DNA from: Subtercola boreus
Lineage (GTDB): Bacteria > Actinomycetota > Actinomycetes > Actinomycetales > Microbacteriaceae
Assembly: GCF_003399645.1 (NCBI RefSeq)
Contig: NZ_NBXD01000018.1
Location: forward strand, 1-64,000
Reading direction: 5' to 3'
Length of the DNA stretch: 64,000 bases
Below the pieces are notes generated by a model. The model saw nothing but the letters and a program-made list of their open reading frames with translations, had not been told where the DNA came from and did no database searches. This document shows positions 42,548 through 51,926 of the stretch, in pieces; the first letter of the stretch is position 1; every line of letters begins with the position of its first letter. Position numbers and translations under genes: made by a program.

Positions 42548-45072
42548 GGCAAGAGCTCCACCAGTTGGTTGGCGCTTCGCAGCACGAGGTGGTCAGCGAC
42601 ATCCGCCGCCGTGAGCTGCTTCGACGAACGCACGGTGAACGTGGCGCTCTCCCCCGGCAGGAGTGTCTGCAGCTGGTCGTCGACCGTCGCCTGGGCGTCG
42701 AGCCTGTCGATCAGCAGCGCCACGTCCCGCACGAGATTGCGGGCCGTGACCGTCACGGCGTAGCCCTCCGGCCCAGGCTCCACCCGGGTCAGGAGGTCGG
42801 CCGGCTCCAGTCTGGAGTCGCGGTACTCGGCGAAGAACCAGAGCGCCCGAACGTCGCCGAGGGTGACCGAGACCAGCTCGCCGCCCGCGTCGAGGGGGGT
42901 TGAAACATCCGTCGGCACCTCGAGCACGAGGGTCGACCGGCCCCCCACCAGAGCCTCGCCGGTCGTCGTCGACAGCACCCGGCCGTCGAAGTCGTGACGG
43001 GAGAAGGCGAGCTCACCCGACCACGGCTCGTCGGAGTCGTTCACGACCGCGACGACGAGGTGCTCACCCCGCGGCTGCACCGTGAGCAGCCGATCGGCGT
43101 AGGCGTGCTTGACGGCATGGAAGAGGGGCTTCTCGCGCCCGTCGCCGTCGATCGCCGCCCACGAGGTGACGGGCCAGCAGTCGTTCAGCTGCCAGACGAT
43201 CGTGCCGGCGCAGACCGGACTGATCGACCGGAAGTGCTCGATGGCCACCTGAACGGCGGTCGCCTGGTTGAGCGACATCGCCCAGTGCCAGTCGTTCATG
43301 TCGTCGGGAAGCGGCAGGTGGGCGACGAGACCGTCGATGAGCTTGTCGTTGCCCTCCATCGCCTTCTGGTGCACCAGCATTCCGGGCGACTCCGGGGTGA
43401 GCGGGTCGTCGGAGAGGGAGCGGGTCAGGGTCGACCAGGCGGGCGGACCCTGCCAGCCGAACTCGGCCACGAAGCGCGCGGTGACATCGCGGTACCCGGG
43501 GTAGTCCTGCCGGTTCCACAGCTCCCAGAGGTGTGTCGAGCCGTGCAGCGGGTCGTTCGGGTGGTGGGCGGGGGCGGGTGCGCCCGAGCCGTCGGGCGCG
43601 TCGGACCGTGCCGCTTCGGGCGAGAACGGGCTCCCCGGTGTGTACGGGCGGAAGGGGTCGAGTTCTGCGACCAGCGACGGCAGCAGCTCGAGGTAGTAGC
43701 CCAGCCCCCACGACCGTCCGCCGAGGCGCGGTTCCCAATTCCACTCCTCGAAGCCCCAGATGTTCTCGTTGTTGCCGTTCCAGAGGGCGAGGCTCGGGTG
43801 CGGCATGATGCGGGCGATGTTGTCGCGGGCCTCCGCCTCGACCTCGGAGCGCATCGGCTCGTCTTCGGTGTAGGCCGCGCAGGCGAACAGGAAGTCCTGC
43901 CAGACCAGCAGCCCGCGCTCGTCGCAGAGGTCGTAGAAGTCACTGCTCTCGTAGATGCCGCCGCCCCAGACCCTGACGAGGTTGATGTTCGCCGCCCTCG
44001 CCTGCGCCAGCCGCCGGTCGTACCGCGCCCGGTCGACCCGGTGCGGGAATGCGTCGTCGGGGATCCAGTTGACGCCGCGCACGAAGATCGGGCGGTCGTT
44101 GACGATGAAGGTGAACGGGGTGCCGTTCTCGTCGGGCTCGTGGTCGATGCGCACGGTGCGGAACCCGACCCGGCCCGCCCAGGCGTCGAGAACCGTGTCG
44201 CCGTCGAGCAGCGCGACATCCACGTCGTAGAGGGGCTGCGCTCCGTGGCCGGCGGGCCACCAGCGCTCGACGTCGTCGACCGCGATCTCGAGCTCGGCGC
44301 TGAGTGCGTCCGGCTGCACCTCGACCTCGACCGTCTCCCCCGAGAGCGAGAGGCGCAGCGTCAGCGGTGAATTCGCCGCCCCGCCCCGCTCGACGTCGGC
44401 GCGAACCACGACGGAGCCCCGATCATCCTGAACTGTCGCGGTGGGCCGCACCGACGCGAGCCTCGCGGTCGACCAGCTGACGAGGGAGACGGGCCGCCAC
44501 ATGCCGACAGACGCCGTGTCGATACCCCAGTCCCAGCCGAAGCTGCAGGCCATCTTGCGGATGCTGTTGTACGGGTGGTGGTTCACGTGCGGCCGGTAGC
44601 CCTGGTCGAGGCTCGCCCGGTCGGCGTACTTCACCGGAGACGAGAAGGTGACCACGAGGTCGTTCGAACCCTGTCGCAACAGCGGCGCGACGTCGAACCG
44701 GTAGGTGCGGTGCATGTTCTTCGTGTCGGCGACCGCGTGCCCGTTCAGCTCGATCGAGGCAATCGTGTCGACCCCCTCGAAGACCAGCTGTGTGCGATCG
44801 TGACCGTCATCGCTGAACGAGAACGTCGTCGAGTACCGCCAGTCGCACGACCCGATCCAGGCGAGCAGGCGCTCGTTGTCGTCGAGATAGGGGTCGTCGA
44901 TGAGCCCCGCCGCCATCAGGTCGGTGTGGATGCTGCCGGGCACGACAGCCGGTAATGCCCGACCTCGCAGATACTCGGGCACGGGCCCGCCGACGGCCTC
45001 GGCAGACCACCCCTCGTGCAGCAGTCTCGTCTGGATCAGCCGGGCGGTGGTCTCGGTGCGGGTGAACGTCAC
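42544..45072 (-). CDS. GH2 beta-mannosidase
   Basis: A GTG at 45072 overlapping the permease stop gives 842 residues; the longer frame upstream is an antisense shadow. Domains in order are the sugar-binding jelly roll (WIGSCDWRYSTTF, GVDTIASIELNG), an Ig-like domain, the TIM barrel (PIFVRGVNWIPDD, NLVRVWGGGIYE), and C-terminal Ig-like domains. The acid/base is Glu436 (WNGNNENIWG) and the nucleophile is Glu537 (FVAEFGWQGPP). CSFGWDWG and VRVWGGG are the beta-mannosidase rather than the beta-galactosidase pattern. It removes terminal mannose from the oligosaccharides left by the mannanase. Confidence 0.92.
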   Translation of the reverse strand: MTFTRTETTARLIQTRLLHEGWSAEAVGGPVPEYLRGRALPAVVPGSIHTDLMAAGLIDDPYLDDNERLLAWIGSCDWRYSTTFSFSDDGHDRTQLVFEGVDTIASIELNGHAVADTKNMHRTYRFDVAPLLRQGSNDLVVTFSSPVKYADRASLDQGYRPHVNHHPYNSIRKMACSFGWDWGIDTASVGMWRPVSLVSWSTARLASVRPTATVQDDRGSVVVRADVERGGAANSPLTLRLSLSGETVEVEVQPDALSAELEIAVDDVERWWPAGHGAQPLYDVDVALLDGDTVLDAWAGRVGFRTVRIDHEPDENGTPFTFIVNDRPIFVRGVNWIPDDAFPHRVDRARYDRRLAQARAANINLVRVWGGGIYESSDFYDLCDERGLLVWQDFLFACAAYTEDEPMRSEVEAEARDNIARIMPHPSLALWNGNNENIWGFEEWNWEPRLGGRSWGLGYYLELLPSLVAELDPFRPYTPGSPFSPEAARSDAPDGSGAPAPAHHPNDPLHGSTHLWELWNRQDYPGYRDVTARFVAEFGWQGPPAWSTLTRSLSDDPLTPESPGMLVHQKAMEGNDKLIDGLVAHLPLPDDMNDWHWAMSLNQATAVQVAIEHFRSISPVCAGTIVWQLNDCWPVTSWAAIDGDGREKPLFHAVKHAYADRLLTVQPRGEHLVVAVVNDSDEPWSGELAFSRHDFDGRVLSTTTGEALVGGRSTLVLEVPTDVSTPLDAGGELVSVTLGDVRALWFFAEYRDSRLEPADLLTRVEPGPEGYAVTVTARNLVRDVALLIDRLDAQATVDDQLQTLLPGESATFTVRSSKQLTAADVADHLVLRSANQLVELLP

Positions 45073-45899
45073 TTGGTGGCTCCTTGGGTGAATCCGTTGT
45101 AGATGTAGCGCTGCAGCACCAGAAAGATGATGAGGGTCGGGATGATGACGATCATCGCTCCGGCGGAGATGATCTCCCATTCCGAGCCGAACGGTCCCTT
45201 GAAACGGAACAGTGCGGTCGAAATGACTCCGAGCTTCGGGTTGGGGGCGTAGAGGTAGGGAAGGTAGAACTCGTTGTAGATCGCGATGCCCTTCACGATC
45301 ACCACCGTGGCGATCGCCGGCTTCAGCAGCGGGAGGATCACCCGCCAGTAGATGCCGAACTTACTCGCACCGTCGAGCATCGCGGCCTCATCGAGCTCTT
45401 TCGGGATCGACTGCATGAACTGCACGAAGATGTAGATCGAGACGATGTCGGTGCCGAGGTTCAGCGCGATGAGAGCCCAGAGACTGTTGAACAATCCGAG
45501 CCCGTTGACGATCTGGAAGGTCGCGACCTGCGTCGTGACCGCCGGGATCAGCGTGGCGAGCAGGAAGAGCCCGATGATGATCTTCTTGAACCGGAACTCG
45601 AACCGGTCGATGGCGTAGGCGGTCATCGTGCCGATCAGGATGGTGCCGACGAGGGAGACGACCAGCACGAAGGTCGTGTTCACGAAGCCCAGCGCCATGT
45701 TCCCACGGGTGAACGCGGTGACGAAGTTCTCGAAGTTGAACCAGTTGCGGGGCAGATCGAGCGGACTGCTGTTCGCGTACTCCTCCTTCGACTTGAACGA
45801 GGTGATGAAGAGCACCACGAGCGGCAGCAGCGTGATGAAGCAGGCCACCACGAGCGAGAGGTACTTGAGACCGGTGAAGAGGTTCGCCACACTCCTCAT
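45069..45899 (-). CDS. Sugar ABC transporter permease (MalG/LacG type)
   Basis: A 276-residue permease with six helices. The EAA coupling loop reads ELDEAAMLDGASKFGIYWRVILPLLKP. The N-terminal FITSFKSKEEY and C-terminal RYIYNGFTQGATK are usual for the CUT1 family. It overlaps the partner permease (ATGA) and the mannosidase (GTGA), so the whole chain is translationally coupled. Confidence 0.94.
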   Translation of the reverse strand: MRSVANLFTGLKYLSLVVACFITLLPLVVLFITSFKSKEEYANSSPLDLPRNWFNFENFVTAFTRGNMALGFVNTTFVLVVSLVGTILIGTMTAYAIDRFEFRFKKIIIGLFLLATLIPAVTTQVATFQIVNGLGLFNSLWALIALNLGTDIVSIYIFVQFMQSIPKELDEAAMLDGASKFGIYWRVILPLLKPAIATVVIVKGIAIYNEFYLPYLYAPNPKLGVISTALFRFKGPFGSEWEIISAGAMIVIIPTLIIFLVLQRYIYNGFTQGATK

Positions 45900-46885
45900 G
45901 TCAGGTTCACTTCGTCGTCAGGGAGCAGCTTGCGCTGCACGAGCGTCACGATGAGCACGATCACCAGGAGCACGACGGCCATCGCCGAGGCCAGCCCGAC
46001 CTGCCGGAAGGTGAACGCCTGCCGGATCGTCTCGATCACGAAGGTGGCACTTCCGTTCGCTCCCCCCGTCATGATGAACGGGATCTCGAAGACCGCCAGG
46101 CTGCCCGAGATCGCGAGGATGAACGACAGGCTGATGATCCTCTTGATCCCCGGCACGATGATGAACCGGAACTGCTGGAACCTGTTCGCCCCGTCGAGAT
46201 CTGCCGCCTCGTACAGCTGCGAGGGAATGGACTGGATCGCGCCGAGGAACAGCACGAAGTTCAGACCCGTGTAGCGCCAGACCGAGGTCGCCGCGAGCGA
46301 CGGGTTCACCGCATCCGGATTGCCCAGCCACTGGGTGGTGACCTCCTGCAGCCCGACCGCTTTCAACAGGCTGTCGAGCGTGCCGTCGGGCTGGAAGAAG
46401 TACAAAAACATCAGCCCGATCGCGACCCCGTTGATCAGGTAGGGAAAGAACAGGATGCCCTTGAACAGGTTGCGGAAGCGGGTGCTGAAGCTGAGCACCG
46501 TCGCGAAGTAGAGCGCGAGCCCCATCTGGATGAACGATGCCGCGATGTAGAACAGGCTCACGTAGAAGACCCGGAACACCTCGGGATCGGTGAAGATCTC
46601 GATGAAGTTGTCGGCTCCGACGATGTTCTTGGTCTTGTCGATCCCGTCCCAGTCCGTGACGCTGAACCAGATGAGGTTCGCCGCCGGAACGTAGGTGAAG
46701 GTGATCAGGAAGGCGAGCGGAACGATGAGGAAGAGGTACGGAGTGATCTTCCGGTGCCTCACCCCCGATCGCCCCGCCCGCTTCTTCTGCCCGGCCGTGA
46801 CGGCTGGTTCAGCGAGGGGCAGCAACGCCCCGGCAAGACGGGTCACAGCGCTCAGGACCCGGCGCCCGCTCGTGCTTCGGCCCAT
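45896..46885 (-). CDS. Sugar ABC transporter permease (MalF/LacF type)
   Basis: A 329-residue CUT1 permease. The EAA loop reads QLYEAADLDGANRFQQFRFIIVPGIKR. The ATG at 46885 overlaps the binding-protein gene by 34 bp and adds a polar N-terminus; an in-frame GTG at 46846, just after the binding-protein stop, is an alternative start. The helices begin at PYLFLIVPLAFLITFTYVP. It forms the channel with the MalG-type partner. Confidence 0.92.
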   Translation of the reverse strand: MGRSTSGRRVLSAVTRLAGALLPLAEPAVTAGQKKRAGRSGVRHRKITPYLFLIVPLAFLITFTYVPAANLIWFSVTDWDGIDKTKNIVGADNFIEIFTDPEVFRVFYVSLFYIAASFIQMGLALYFATVLSFSTRFRNLFKGILFFPYLINGVAIGLMFLYFFQPDGTLDSLLKAVGLQEVTTQWLGNPDAVNPSLAATSVWRYTGLNFVLFLGAIQSIPSQLYEAADLDGANRFQQFRFIIVPGIKRIISLSFILAISGSLAVFEIPFIMTGGANGSATFVIETIRQAFTFRQVGLASAMAVVLLVIVLIVTLVQRKLLPDDEVNLT

Positions 46886-48144
46886 TTCTGATTGAGCTGG
46901 GCGAAGTACGACTCCTTGTCACCGTCGGCTGCGCCGCGGGCGATGTCGACAAGCTTCTGGCGATAGATGCCACCGAACAGGTCGATCTCGGCCGCGTTGT
47001 AGATGTCGGAGTCGAGCGACGGGTTCTCGGGTGCGTCGAGCTGCACGTAGTTCACGCCGGCGGCATCGAGGTCCTTCAGGGTGTCGGGGGTCGCGCCGTC
47101 GATCGCGGTCGGAAGCGCGCCGGAGAGCTCGGAGTAGCCGGACTCATCCGTGAACCAGTCGATCCACGCCCGTGCGGTGACCTTGTTCGACGAGTTCACG
47201 TTGATCGCGTTGTTGAAGTCGCCCGCGATGGTCACGTTGTACTTGCCATCGGTCTGGTAGGGGAAGGGCATGTAGCCGATATCGGCCGGATCGGTGCCCG
47301 CCGCAGTCGCGGCCTCCTGCATCTGGATGACCGACCAGGAGCCGAGCAGCATGGTGCCGATCTCGCCCTTCGCCAGCGCAGGCTTCGAGCTCTCCCACGC
47401 GGTGGTGAGCGGGTCGGGCTCGGACAGGCCGTTCGAAACAATGTCGTAGATCAGGCCGTCGATGATGTTCTCCTCGCTCCCGGCGCTCCATGGCGCATCC
47501 GAGGAGTCCCTGTCCTTCACCACGGTGGTCTTGCCGGTGAAGCCCTGCGGGCCCTGCCACTGGCTGAGCGGCCAGACGTCCTTGTAGTTCGTGTAGTACG
47601 GGATGGCCTGGGTGTTGTTCTTGATCAGCTGCAGGTCGGCGATGAACGCGGCGGGGGTGGTCGGCAGGCCCTTCACACCGGCGTCGCTCCACACCTTCTT
47701 GTTGTAGACGATGCCGTTGGCGCTGCCGAAGGTCGGGATGCCGTACTGCGTTCCGTCGTAGGACTTGTCGTTCAGAAAGCGGTACTTCTTCGCGAGGTCG
47801 TCTTTGTTGCCCAGAGGCTCGAAGAACTGCGAGAACTGGGTGGGCAGAACCTGGCTCGGAATGAGCAGAACGTCGCCATAGTCCTTCGTGCTCAGGCGCG
47901 TGTTCACCTCGCCCTCGTAGTCGGTTATCGCCTCGAACGTGACGTTCGTGCCGGGGTACTTCGCTTCGAAGGTCTTCTTGTAGTCCTGGAAGACCGTGTC
48001 GACGATGTCGGTGCGGTTGGTCAGAACCGTGATGTCGCCGGACGGTTTGCCGTCTCCCCCGCCGGAGTCTCCGCCCGCCGTGCAGCCGGTGAGTATGAGG
48101 GCGAACGTCGCCAGGAATGCGGCGGCGATGTGTTTCTTAGCCAT
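46852..48144 (-). CDS. Sugar-binding lipoprotein of the mannan operon
   Basis: A 430-residue family 1 binding protein. The signal peptide ends in LTGC with Cys21 as the lipidation site. ITVLTNRTDIVDTVFQDYKK and YGIPTFGSANGIVYNKKVW are the family's lobe-1 signatures. First gene of the operon; the predicted LacI operator is 37 bp upstream. Binding of manno-oligosaccharides is inferred from the operon, not from binding-site residues. No ATPase gene is present, as is usual for actinobacterial CUT1 systems, which share an MsiK-type ATPase encoded elsewhere. Confidence 0.92.
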   Translation of the reverse strand: MAKKHIAAAFLATFALILTGCTAGGDSGGGDGKPSGDITVLTNRTDIVDTVFQDYKKTFEAKYPGTNVTFEAITDYEGEVNTRLSTKDYGDVLLIPSQVLPTQFSQFFEPLGNKDDLAKKYRFLNDKSYDGTQYGIPTFGSANGIVYNKKVWSDAGVKGLPTTPAAFIADLQLIKNNTQAIPYYTNYKDVWPLSQWQGPQGFTGKTTVVKDRDSSDAPWSAGSEENIIDGLIYDIVSNGLSEPDPLTTAWESSKPALAKGEIGTMLLGSWSVIQMQEAATAAGTDPADIGYMPFPYQTDGKYNVTIAGDFNNAINVNSSNKVTARAWIDWFTDESGYSELSGALPTAIDGATPDTLKDLDAAGVNYVQLDAPENPSLDSDIYNAAEIDLFGGIYRQKLVDIARGAADGDKESYFAQLNQKWAEARAGAGS

Positions 48145-48180
48145 GGGTTGATCTCCATCTCCATTGATTGAGACGACTGT

Positions 48181-48196
48181 ATGTCATCGTTGACAT
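48181..48196. promoter_or_regulatory. LacI-type operator of the mannan operon
   Basis: Perfect palindrome ATGTCA-TCGT-TGACAT, 37 bp before the binding-protein ATG and between it and the divergent LacI gene. A weaker element containing AACGTT lies at about 48214-48230 closer to the regulator. The TGTCA...TGACA form is typical of actinobacterial LacI sites. Confidence 0.7.
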
Positions 48197-48320
48197 TAAA
48201 ACAGCCCCCATTGGGATAACGTTCTGATCACACAGCCAAGATGCTGGTCTCACGGGTCGAATTGCGGATGCGACCCACGTGTCCACGTGGACATGATCGG
48301 CTCGGTGCTAGTGTTCCGCT

Positions 48321-49382
48321 ATGACGGAGTCGAGCGCGGAGATGATGCCGGAGGCCCCACCGGCGGTCGGCCTCGCCGCTCCGGCGCAGCCGCGTGCGAC
48401 ACTCGCCGACGTGGGACGACTCGCCGGGGTCAGCGCCAAGACCGTCTCCCGGGTCGTGCTCGGCAGCAGTAGCGTGACACCCGAGACGCGGGACCGCGTT
48501 CTCCGCGCGGCCCGAACGCTTCGGTTCCGCCCCAACCACCTCGCCCGAGACCTGCGGTACGGCAGCGTCACCAACACTGTCGCGTTCGTGATCGGCGACC
48601 TGACGAACCCGTTCTACTTCGCGGTCGCCGCAGGAATCGAGCGAGAACTCGCCCGGCACGGGCTCCTGATGATCCTGGCCTCGACCGACGACGAACCCGA
48701 GAGCGAGAAGAGGGTCGTCGAGGCGCTCCTGCAACAGCGCGTGCGCGCCCTGCTGATGGTTCCCATCGCCTCCGACCAGTCCTACCTCGAGGGGGAACGC
48801 CAGCTCGGCACCCCCGTCGTCTGCATCGACCGCCCGGCCACGAACCTGATCGCCGACTCGGTGGTGCTCGCGAACTCCGACGGAACCGCCGAGGCCGTTC
48901 GCGCCCTCATCCGGCTCGGCCACCGCCGCATCGCGTTCGTCTGCTCGCCCGCCGCCCTGTTCACCCATCAGGAACGCCTGCGGGGCTACCGGCAGGCCCT
49001 CCGGGAGGCGGGGGTCACCGACACGACGCGCTGGGAGCGCCTCGAGGAGGCCGGCGGAGCATCCGCCGCCGACTCTGTGCGGGACCTCCTCGCCATGGCC
49101 GACCCGCCGACAGCCATCGTGGCCGGCAACAACCGCGCGAGTTCGGGGGTGCTGCACGCCCTTCGCGAAAGCGCCGATGACGTCGCGTTCATCGGCTTCG
49201 ACGATTTCGAGCTGGCCGACGCCTACGGCATCAGCGTCGTCGCGTACGACCCCGCCGAACTCGGCCGCACCGCCGCACAGCTCGTGGTCTCCCGCATGGA
49301 CGACCTCACCGGCCCTCCGCGGCACGTCGAGATTCCCACCCGGCTCATCCCGCGCGGATCGGGCGAGCGAGGCGCACCGTGA
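48321..49382 (+). CDS. LacI-family regulator of the mannan operon
   Basis: A 353-residue regulator. The DNA-binding domain is at ~27-81 (TLADVGRLAGVSAKTVSRVV, then the hinge helix at RPNHLARDLR). A periplasmic-binding-like sensor domain follows (VAFVIGDLTNPFYFAVAAGI, FIGFDDFELADAYGISVVAYDP). About 25 Ala/Pro-rich residues precede the helix-turn-helix. Divergent from the mannan operon with a palindrome between them, so it most likely represses that operon until a mannoside is present. The beta-glucoside operon downstream has its own ROK regulator. Confidence 0.92.
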   Translation: MTESSAEMMPEAPPAVGLAAPAQPRATLADVGRLAGVSAKTVSRVVLGSSSVTPETRDRVLRAARTLRFRPNHLARDLRYGSVTNTVAFVIGDLTNPFYFAVAAGIERELARHGLLMILASTDDEPESEKRVVEALLQQRVRALLMVPIASDQSYLEGERQLGTPVVCIDRPATNLIADSVVLANSDGTAEAVRALIRLGHRRIAFVCSPAALFTHQERLRGYRQALREAGVTDTTRWERLEEAGGASAADSVRDLLAMADPPTAIVAGNNRASSGVLHALRESADDVAFIGFDDFELADAYGISVVAYDPAELGRTAAQLVVSRMDDLTGPPRHVEIPTRLIPRGSGERGAP

Positions 49383-49428
49383 CCTGCCTGTCGGGCTGCG
49401 GGGCGGTCATCCCAATCCGGTGAAATCT

Positions 49429-49448
49429 TTATAACAAAAGTATTGTAA
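49429..49448. promoter_or_regulatory. A/T-rich candidate ROK operator or promoter
   Basis: A 20-bp A/T-rich stretch with pseudo-dyad TTANAANA and TNTTNTAA ends stands out from the high-G+C background, 76 bp before the binding-protein gene. Operators of NagC/Mlc-type ROK repressors have this character, and a ROK gene is in the operon. It could also simply be the -35/-10 region. Confidence 0.4.
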
Positions 49449-49524
49449 GTTTCTTCTCCAGCGCGTAGCGTCTCACCAAGGCCCAGCCGTGGCGATCACA
49501 ATGACGTGTTGAAAGGCAAGAAGA

Positions 49525-50910
49525 ATGAAGAAATCCAAGTACGTGCTGGCGGCCGTGGGGCTCGCTTCGGCCGTCTCGCTGGTGCTCAGCGGATGCAGCG
49601 GCGGCGGCGATTCGTCGGCAGACGCTTCGAGCGAACCGGCCGCGACCTCGGGCGAGGTCACCTGGTGGGGCTATACGCCCGACACCCCCGTCGCGGAGCG
49701 GTACATCGCCGAGTTCAACAAAGAGTTCCCCGACATCAAAGTCACCTACAAGAACTTCGAGAACGTCGACTATCGAACCACCCTCACCCCCGCGCTCGAC
49801 TCCGGCAAGGGTCCCGACGTCTTCGTGCTCTCCCCCGCCGGCGGCACACCCGACCTCTGGGGCCCCTACGCCATCGATCTCGCACCCCTCGCCCAGGAGA
49901 AGCTGGGCGCAGACTGGGAGTCGAAGTTCGGCGAGGGCTACGCCAAGCAGCTGAACGACTCGACGGGCCGCCTCGTCTCCGCTCCGATGGGCGGTATGGC
50001 AGCCGGGTTCCTCTGGATCGACCAGAACATTCTCGACGCAGCCGGCGCCAGCGTTCCCACCGACTACAACTCCTGGGTAGACACCTGCGCGAAGATCACC
50101 GCGATCGGCAAGACCTGCTTCACCATGGGCGCCGGCGGTGCCGACACGTTCCCCACCGAGATGTTCCACTCGATCGCCAACTCGGTCGATCCGAACTTCT
50201 TCATCGAAGCCGCGACCGGCAAGGCGAAGTGGAGCGACCCGGCTGGCATCGAGACCCTCAACATCGTCAAGAAGATGAGGGCAGACGGCATCATCAGCTC
50301 CGATGCGCTCGACGGCACGCAGTACCCGCTCGCCAACGAGGCCTTCATGCGCGGCGACGCCGCGATGGTGCAGATGGGCTTCTGGTACACGCAGTACTCG
50401 GGTGCCGAATCGTGCAAGACCTCCATGGAGGCGGCCGGCGTCGCGAACCCGACCTGCTTCGTGCAGCTTCCCGCGGCGTTCCCGGATGTCGCGGGCAAAG
50501 GCAATGGCTCGGCCTACTTCGGCGAAGCCGACTACGGCCTGGCGATCAGCGCCGACTCACCGAACATCGGAGCGTCGAAGACGTTCGTGTCGTGGATGAC
50601 CATGTCGACGACCGGCCAGCAGAACGTCGCGAACGCACTCGACCTGCTGCCCGCCCTCCAGGGCGTGAAGCCCGACTTCGCCTCGATCAGCCTGGTCGAC
50701 GACTCGGTGCAGAAGCCCGCCATCGAGGAGCTCATCTCCGAGAGCGGCTCGACGACGCAGTCACGGCAGTACCAGACGACCGAGAAGACCCTCGATGCGA
50801 TCGTCATCGCGATCCAGCAGGTGCTCGACCCGACCGTCAACAAGTCCGTCGACGACATCGCCGCTGAACTGCAGTCCTCCTCCGAGGCCAGTACCGTCGG
50901 CGCCAACTGA
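49525..50910 (+). CDS. Sugar-binding lipoprotein of the beta-glucoside operon
   Basis: A 461-residue family 1 binding protein with an N-terminal signal peptide and lipobox (VLSGC, Cys24). EVTWWGYTPDTPVAERYIAEFNK is the usual lobe-1 start and PDVFVLSPAG a ligand-site strand. GAAAGGCAAGAAG precedes the ATG. First gene of an eight-gene plus-strand operon that ends with a GH1 glycosidase, which suggests beta-glucosides as ligands. No dedicated ATPase gene is present. Confidence 0.92.
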   Translation: MKKSKYVLAAVGLASAVSLVLSGCSGGGDSSADASSEPAATSGEVTWWGYTPDTPVAERYIAEFNKEFPDIKVTYKNFENVDYRTTLTPALDSGKGPDVFVLSPAGGTPDLWGPYAIDLAPLAQEKLGADWESKFGEGYAKQLNDSTGRLVSAPMGGMAAGFLWIDQNILDAAGASVPTDYNSWVDTCAKITAIGKTCFTMGAGGADTFPTEMFHSIANSVDPNFFIEAATGKAKWSDPAGIETLNIVKKMRADGIISSDALDGTQYPLANEAFMRGDAAMVQMGFWYTQYSGAESCKTSMEAAGVANPTCFVQLPAAFPDVAGKGNGSAYFGEADYGLAISADSPNIGASKTFVSWMTMSTTGQQNVANALDLLPALQGVKPDFASISLVDDSVQKPAIEELISESGSTTQSRQYQTTEKTLDAIVIAIQQVLDPTVNKSVDDIAAELQSSSEASTVGAN

Positions 50911-50945
50911 CCGGCACGCGGGCGACCGGGCGAAAAGCGAGCACC

Positions 50946-51926
50946 ATGACTGTGACAACGGCGCGGCCGAAGACATCCGCCCCCGCGCGTTCGGGCCACT
51001 CCGGCCCGAACGCGCGGGGGGCGAAGCGAAGAACCTCCCACCTGGTTCCGGGCGGGCTGGTCTGGATCCTGCCCGGCTTCATCATCTCGGTGGGTCTGAT
51101 CTACTACAGCATCGTCTATTCCGGCTACCTGTCGTTCTTCGACTGGGGTGGTGGCCGGTCGAAGATGATCCCCGCGGGGTTCGACAACTACGTGCAGGCG
51201 TTCACCGATCCGACGTTCTACACGGCCCTCCGCAACACCGTCATCTACTTCGTGGCCGTGTTCGCCGTGCAGGTCGTCGGCGGTGTGCTGTTCGCCGCGG
51301 TGATGCACTCGAAGATCTTCTTCGCGAACGTCTACAAGGTCATCGTGGTCATCCCCGTGGTCGTGGCTCCCGCCACTCTGGCCCCGGCGCACATCCAGGC
51401 CTGGCAGACCGACGGCACGGTCAACCAGATCCTCGAGGCAATCGGCCTCGGTTCCCTCGCCCAGGGCTGGATCGGCCAGTCGACGACCTCCCTGGTGGTC
51501 GTGACCCTGGTTGGATGCTGGGGGTCGGTCGGTTTCGGATTCATCCTGTTCTATGCGGGCATGGCCCAGATCGACCCCGAAATGCTGGAGGCGGCCCGGA
51601 TCGACGGGGCCGGCAACCTCCGACTGCTGTTCTCCGTCGTTCTGCCGAATCTCAAGCCCATCACCATCTCGCTCGCGATCCTGAACTTCATCACCGCGCT
51701 CAAGCTGTTCGACAACGTCTGGCTGATCACCCAGGGCGGGCCGGCGCACTCCTCGGAGTTCCTCGGCACGATGATCTATGCCGAGACCGCCGGCACGGGC
51801 CGAAATCTCGGGTACGCCGCGACCCTGTCGGTCATCCTGCTGGTGATCGCCGTGTCGGTCTCGGTGATCATCCAGCTGCGCAGTCGCGAACGCAAGGCAC
51901 TCATTGAGGAGACTCCGGATGTTTGA
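50946..51926 (+). CDS. Sugar ABC transporter permease (MalF type)
   Basis: A 326-residue CUT1 permease with six helices after a basic N-terminus. The coupling loop reads EMLEAARIDGAGNLRLLFSVVLPNLKP. WLITQGGPAHSSEFLGTMIYAE is the MalF-type periplasmic loop after helix 5. The stop overlaps the start of the partner permease by 8 bp, and it lies 35 bp after the binding-protein gene. Confidence 0.93.
   Translation: MTVTTARPKTSAPARSGHSGPNARGAKRRTSHLVPGGLVWILPGFIISVGLIYYSIVYSGYLSFFDWGGGRSKMIPAGFDNYVQAFTDPTFYTALRNTVIYFVAVFAVQVVGGVLFAAVMHSKIFFANVYKVIVVIPVVVAPATLAPAHIQAWQTDGTVNQILEAIGLGSLAQGWIGQSTTSLVVVTLVGCWGSVGFGFILFYAGMAQIDPEMLEAARIDGAGNLRLLFSVVLPNLKPITISLAILNFITALKLFDNVWLITQGGPAHSSEFLGTMIYAETAGTGRNLGYAATLSVILLVIAVSVSVIIQLRSRERKALIEETPDV

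Noticed and set aside
39804-42602. A 932-residue frame that would fuse a basic domain to the ABC exporter
   Set aside because: The N-terminal ~350 residues are Arg/Pro-rich and lie opposite-frame over the intact GH113 gene. The exporter has a normal length from the GTG at 41537.
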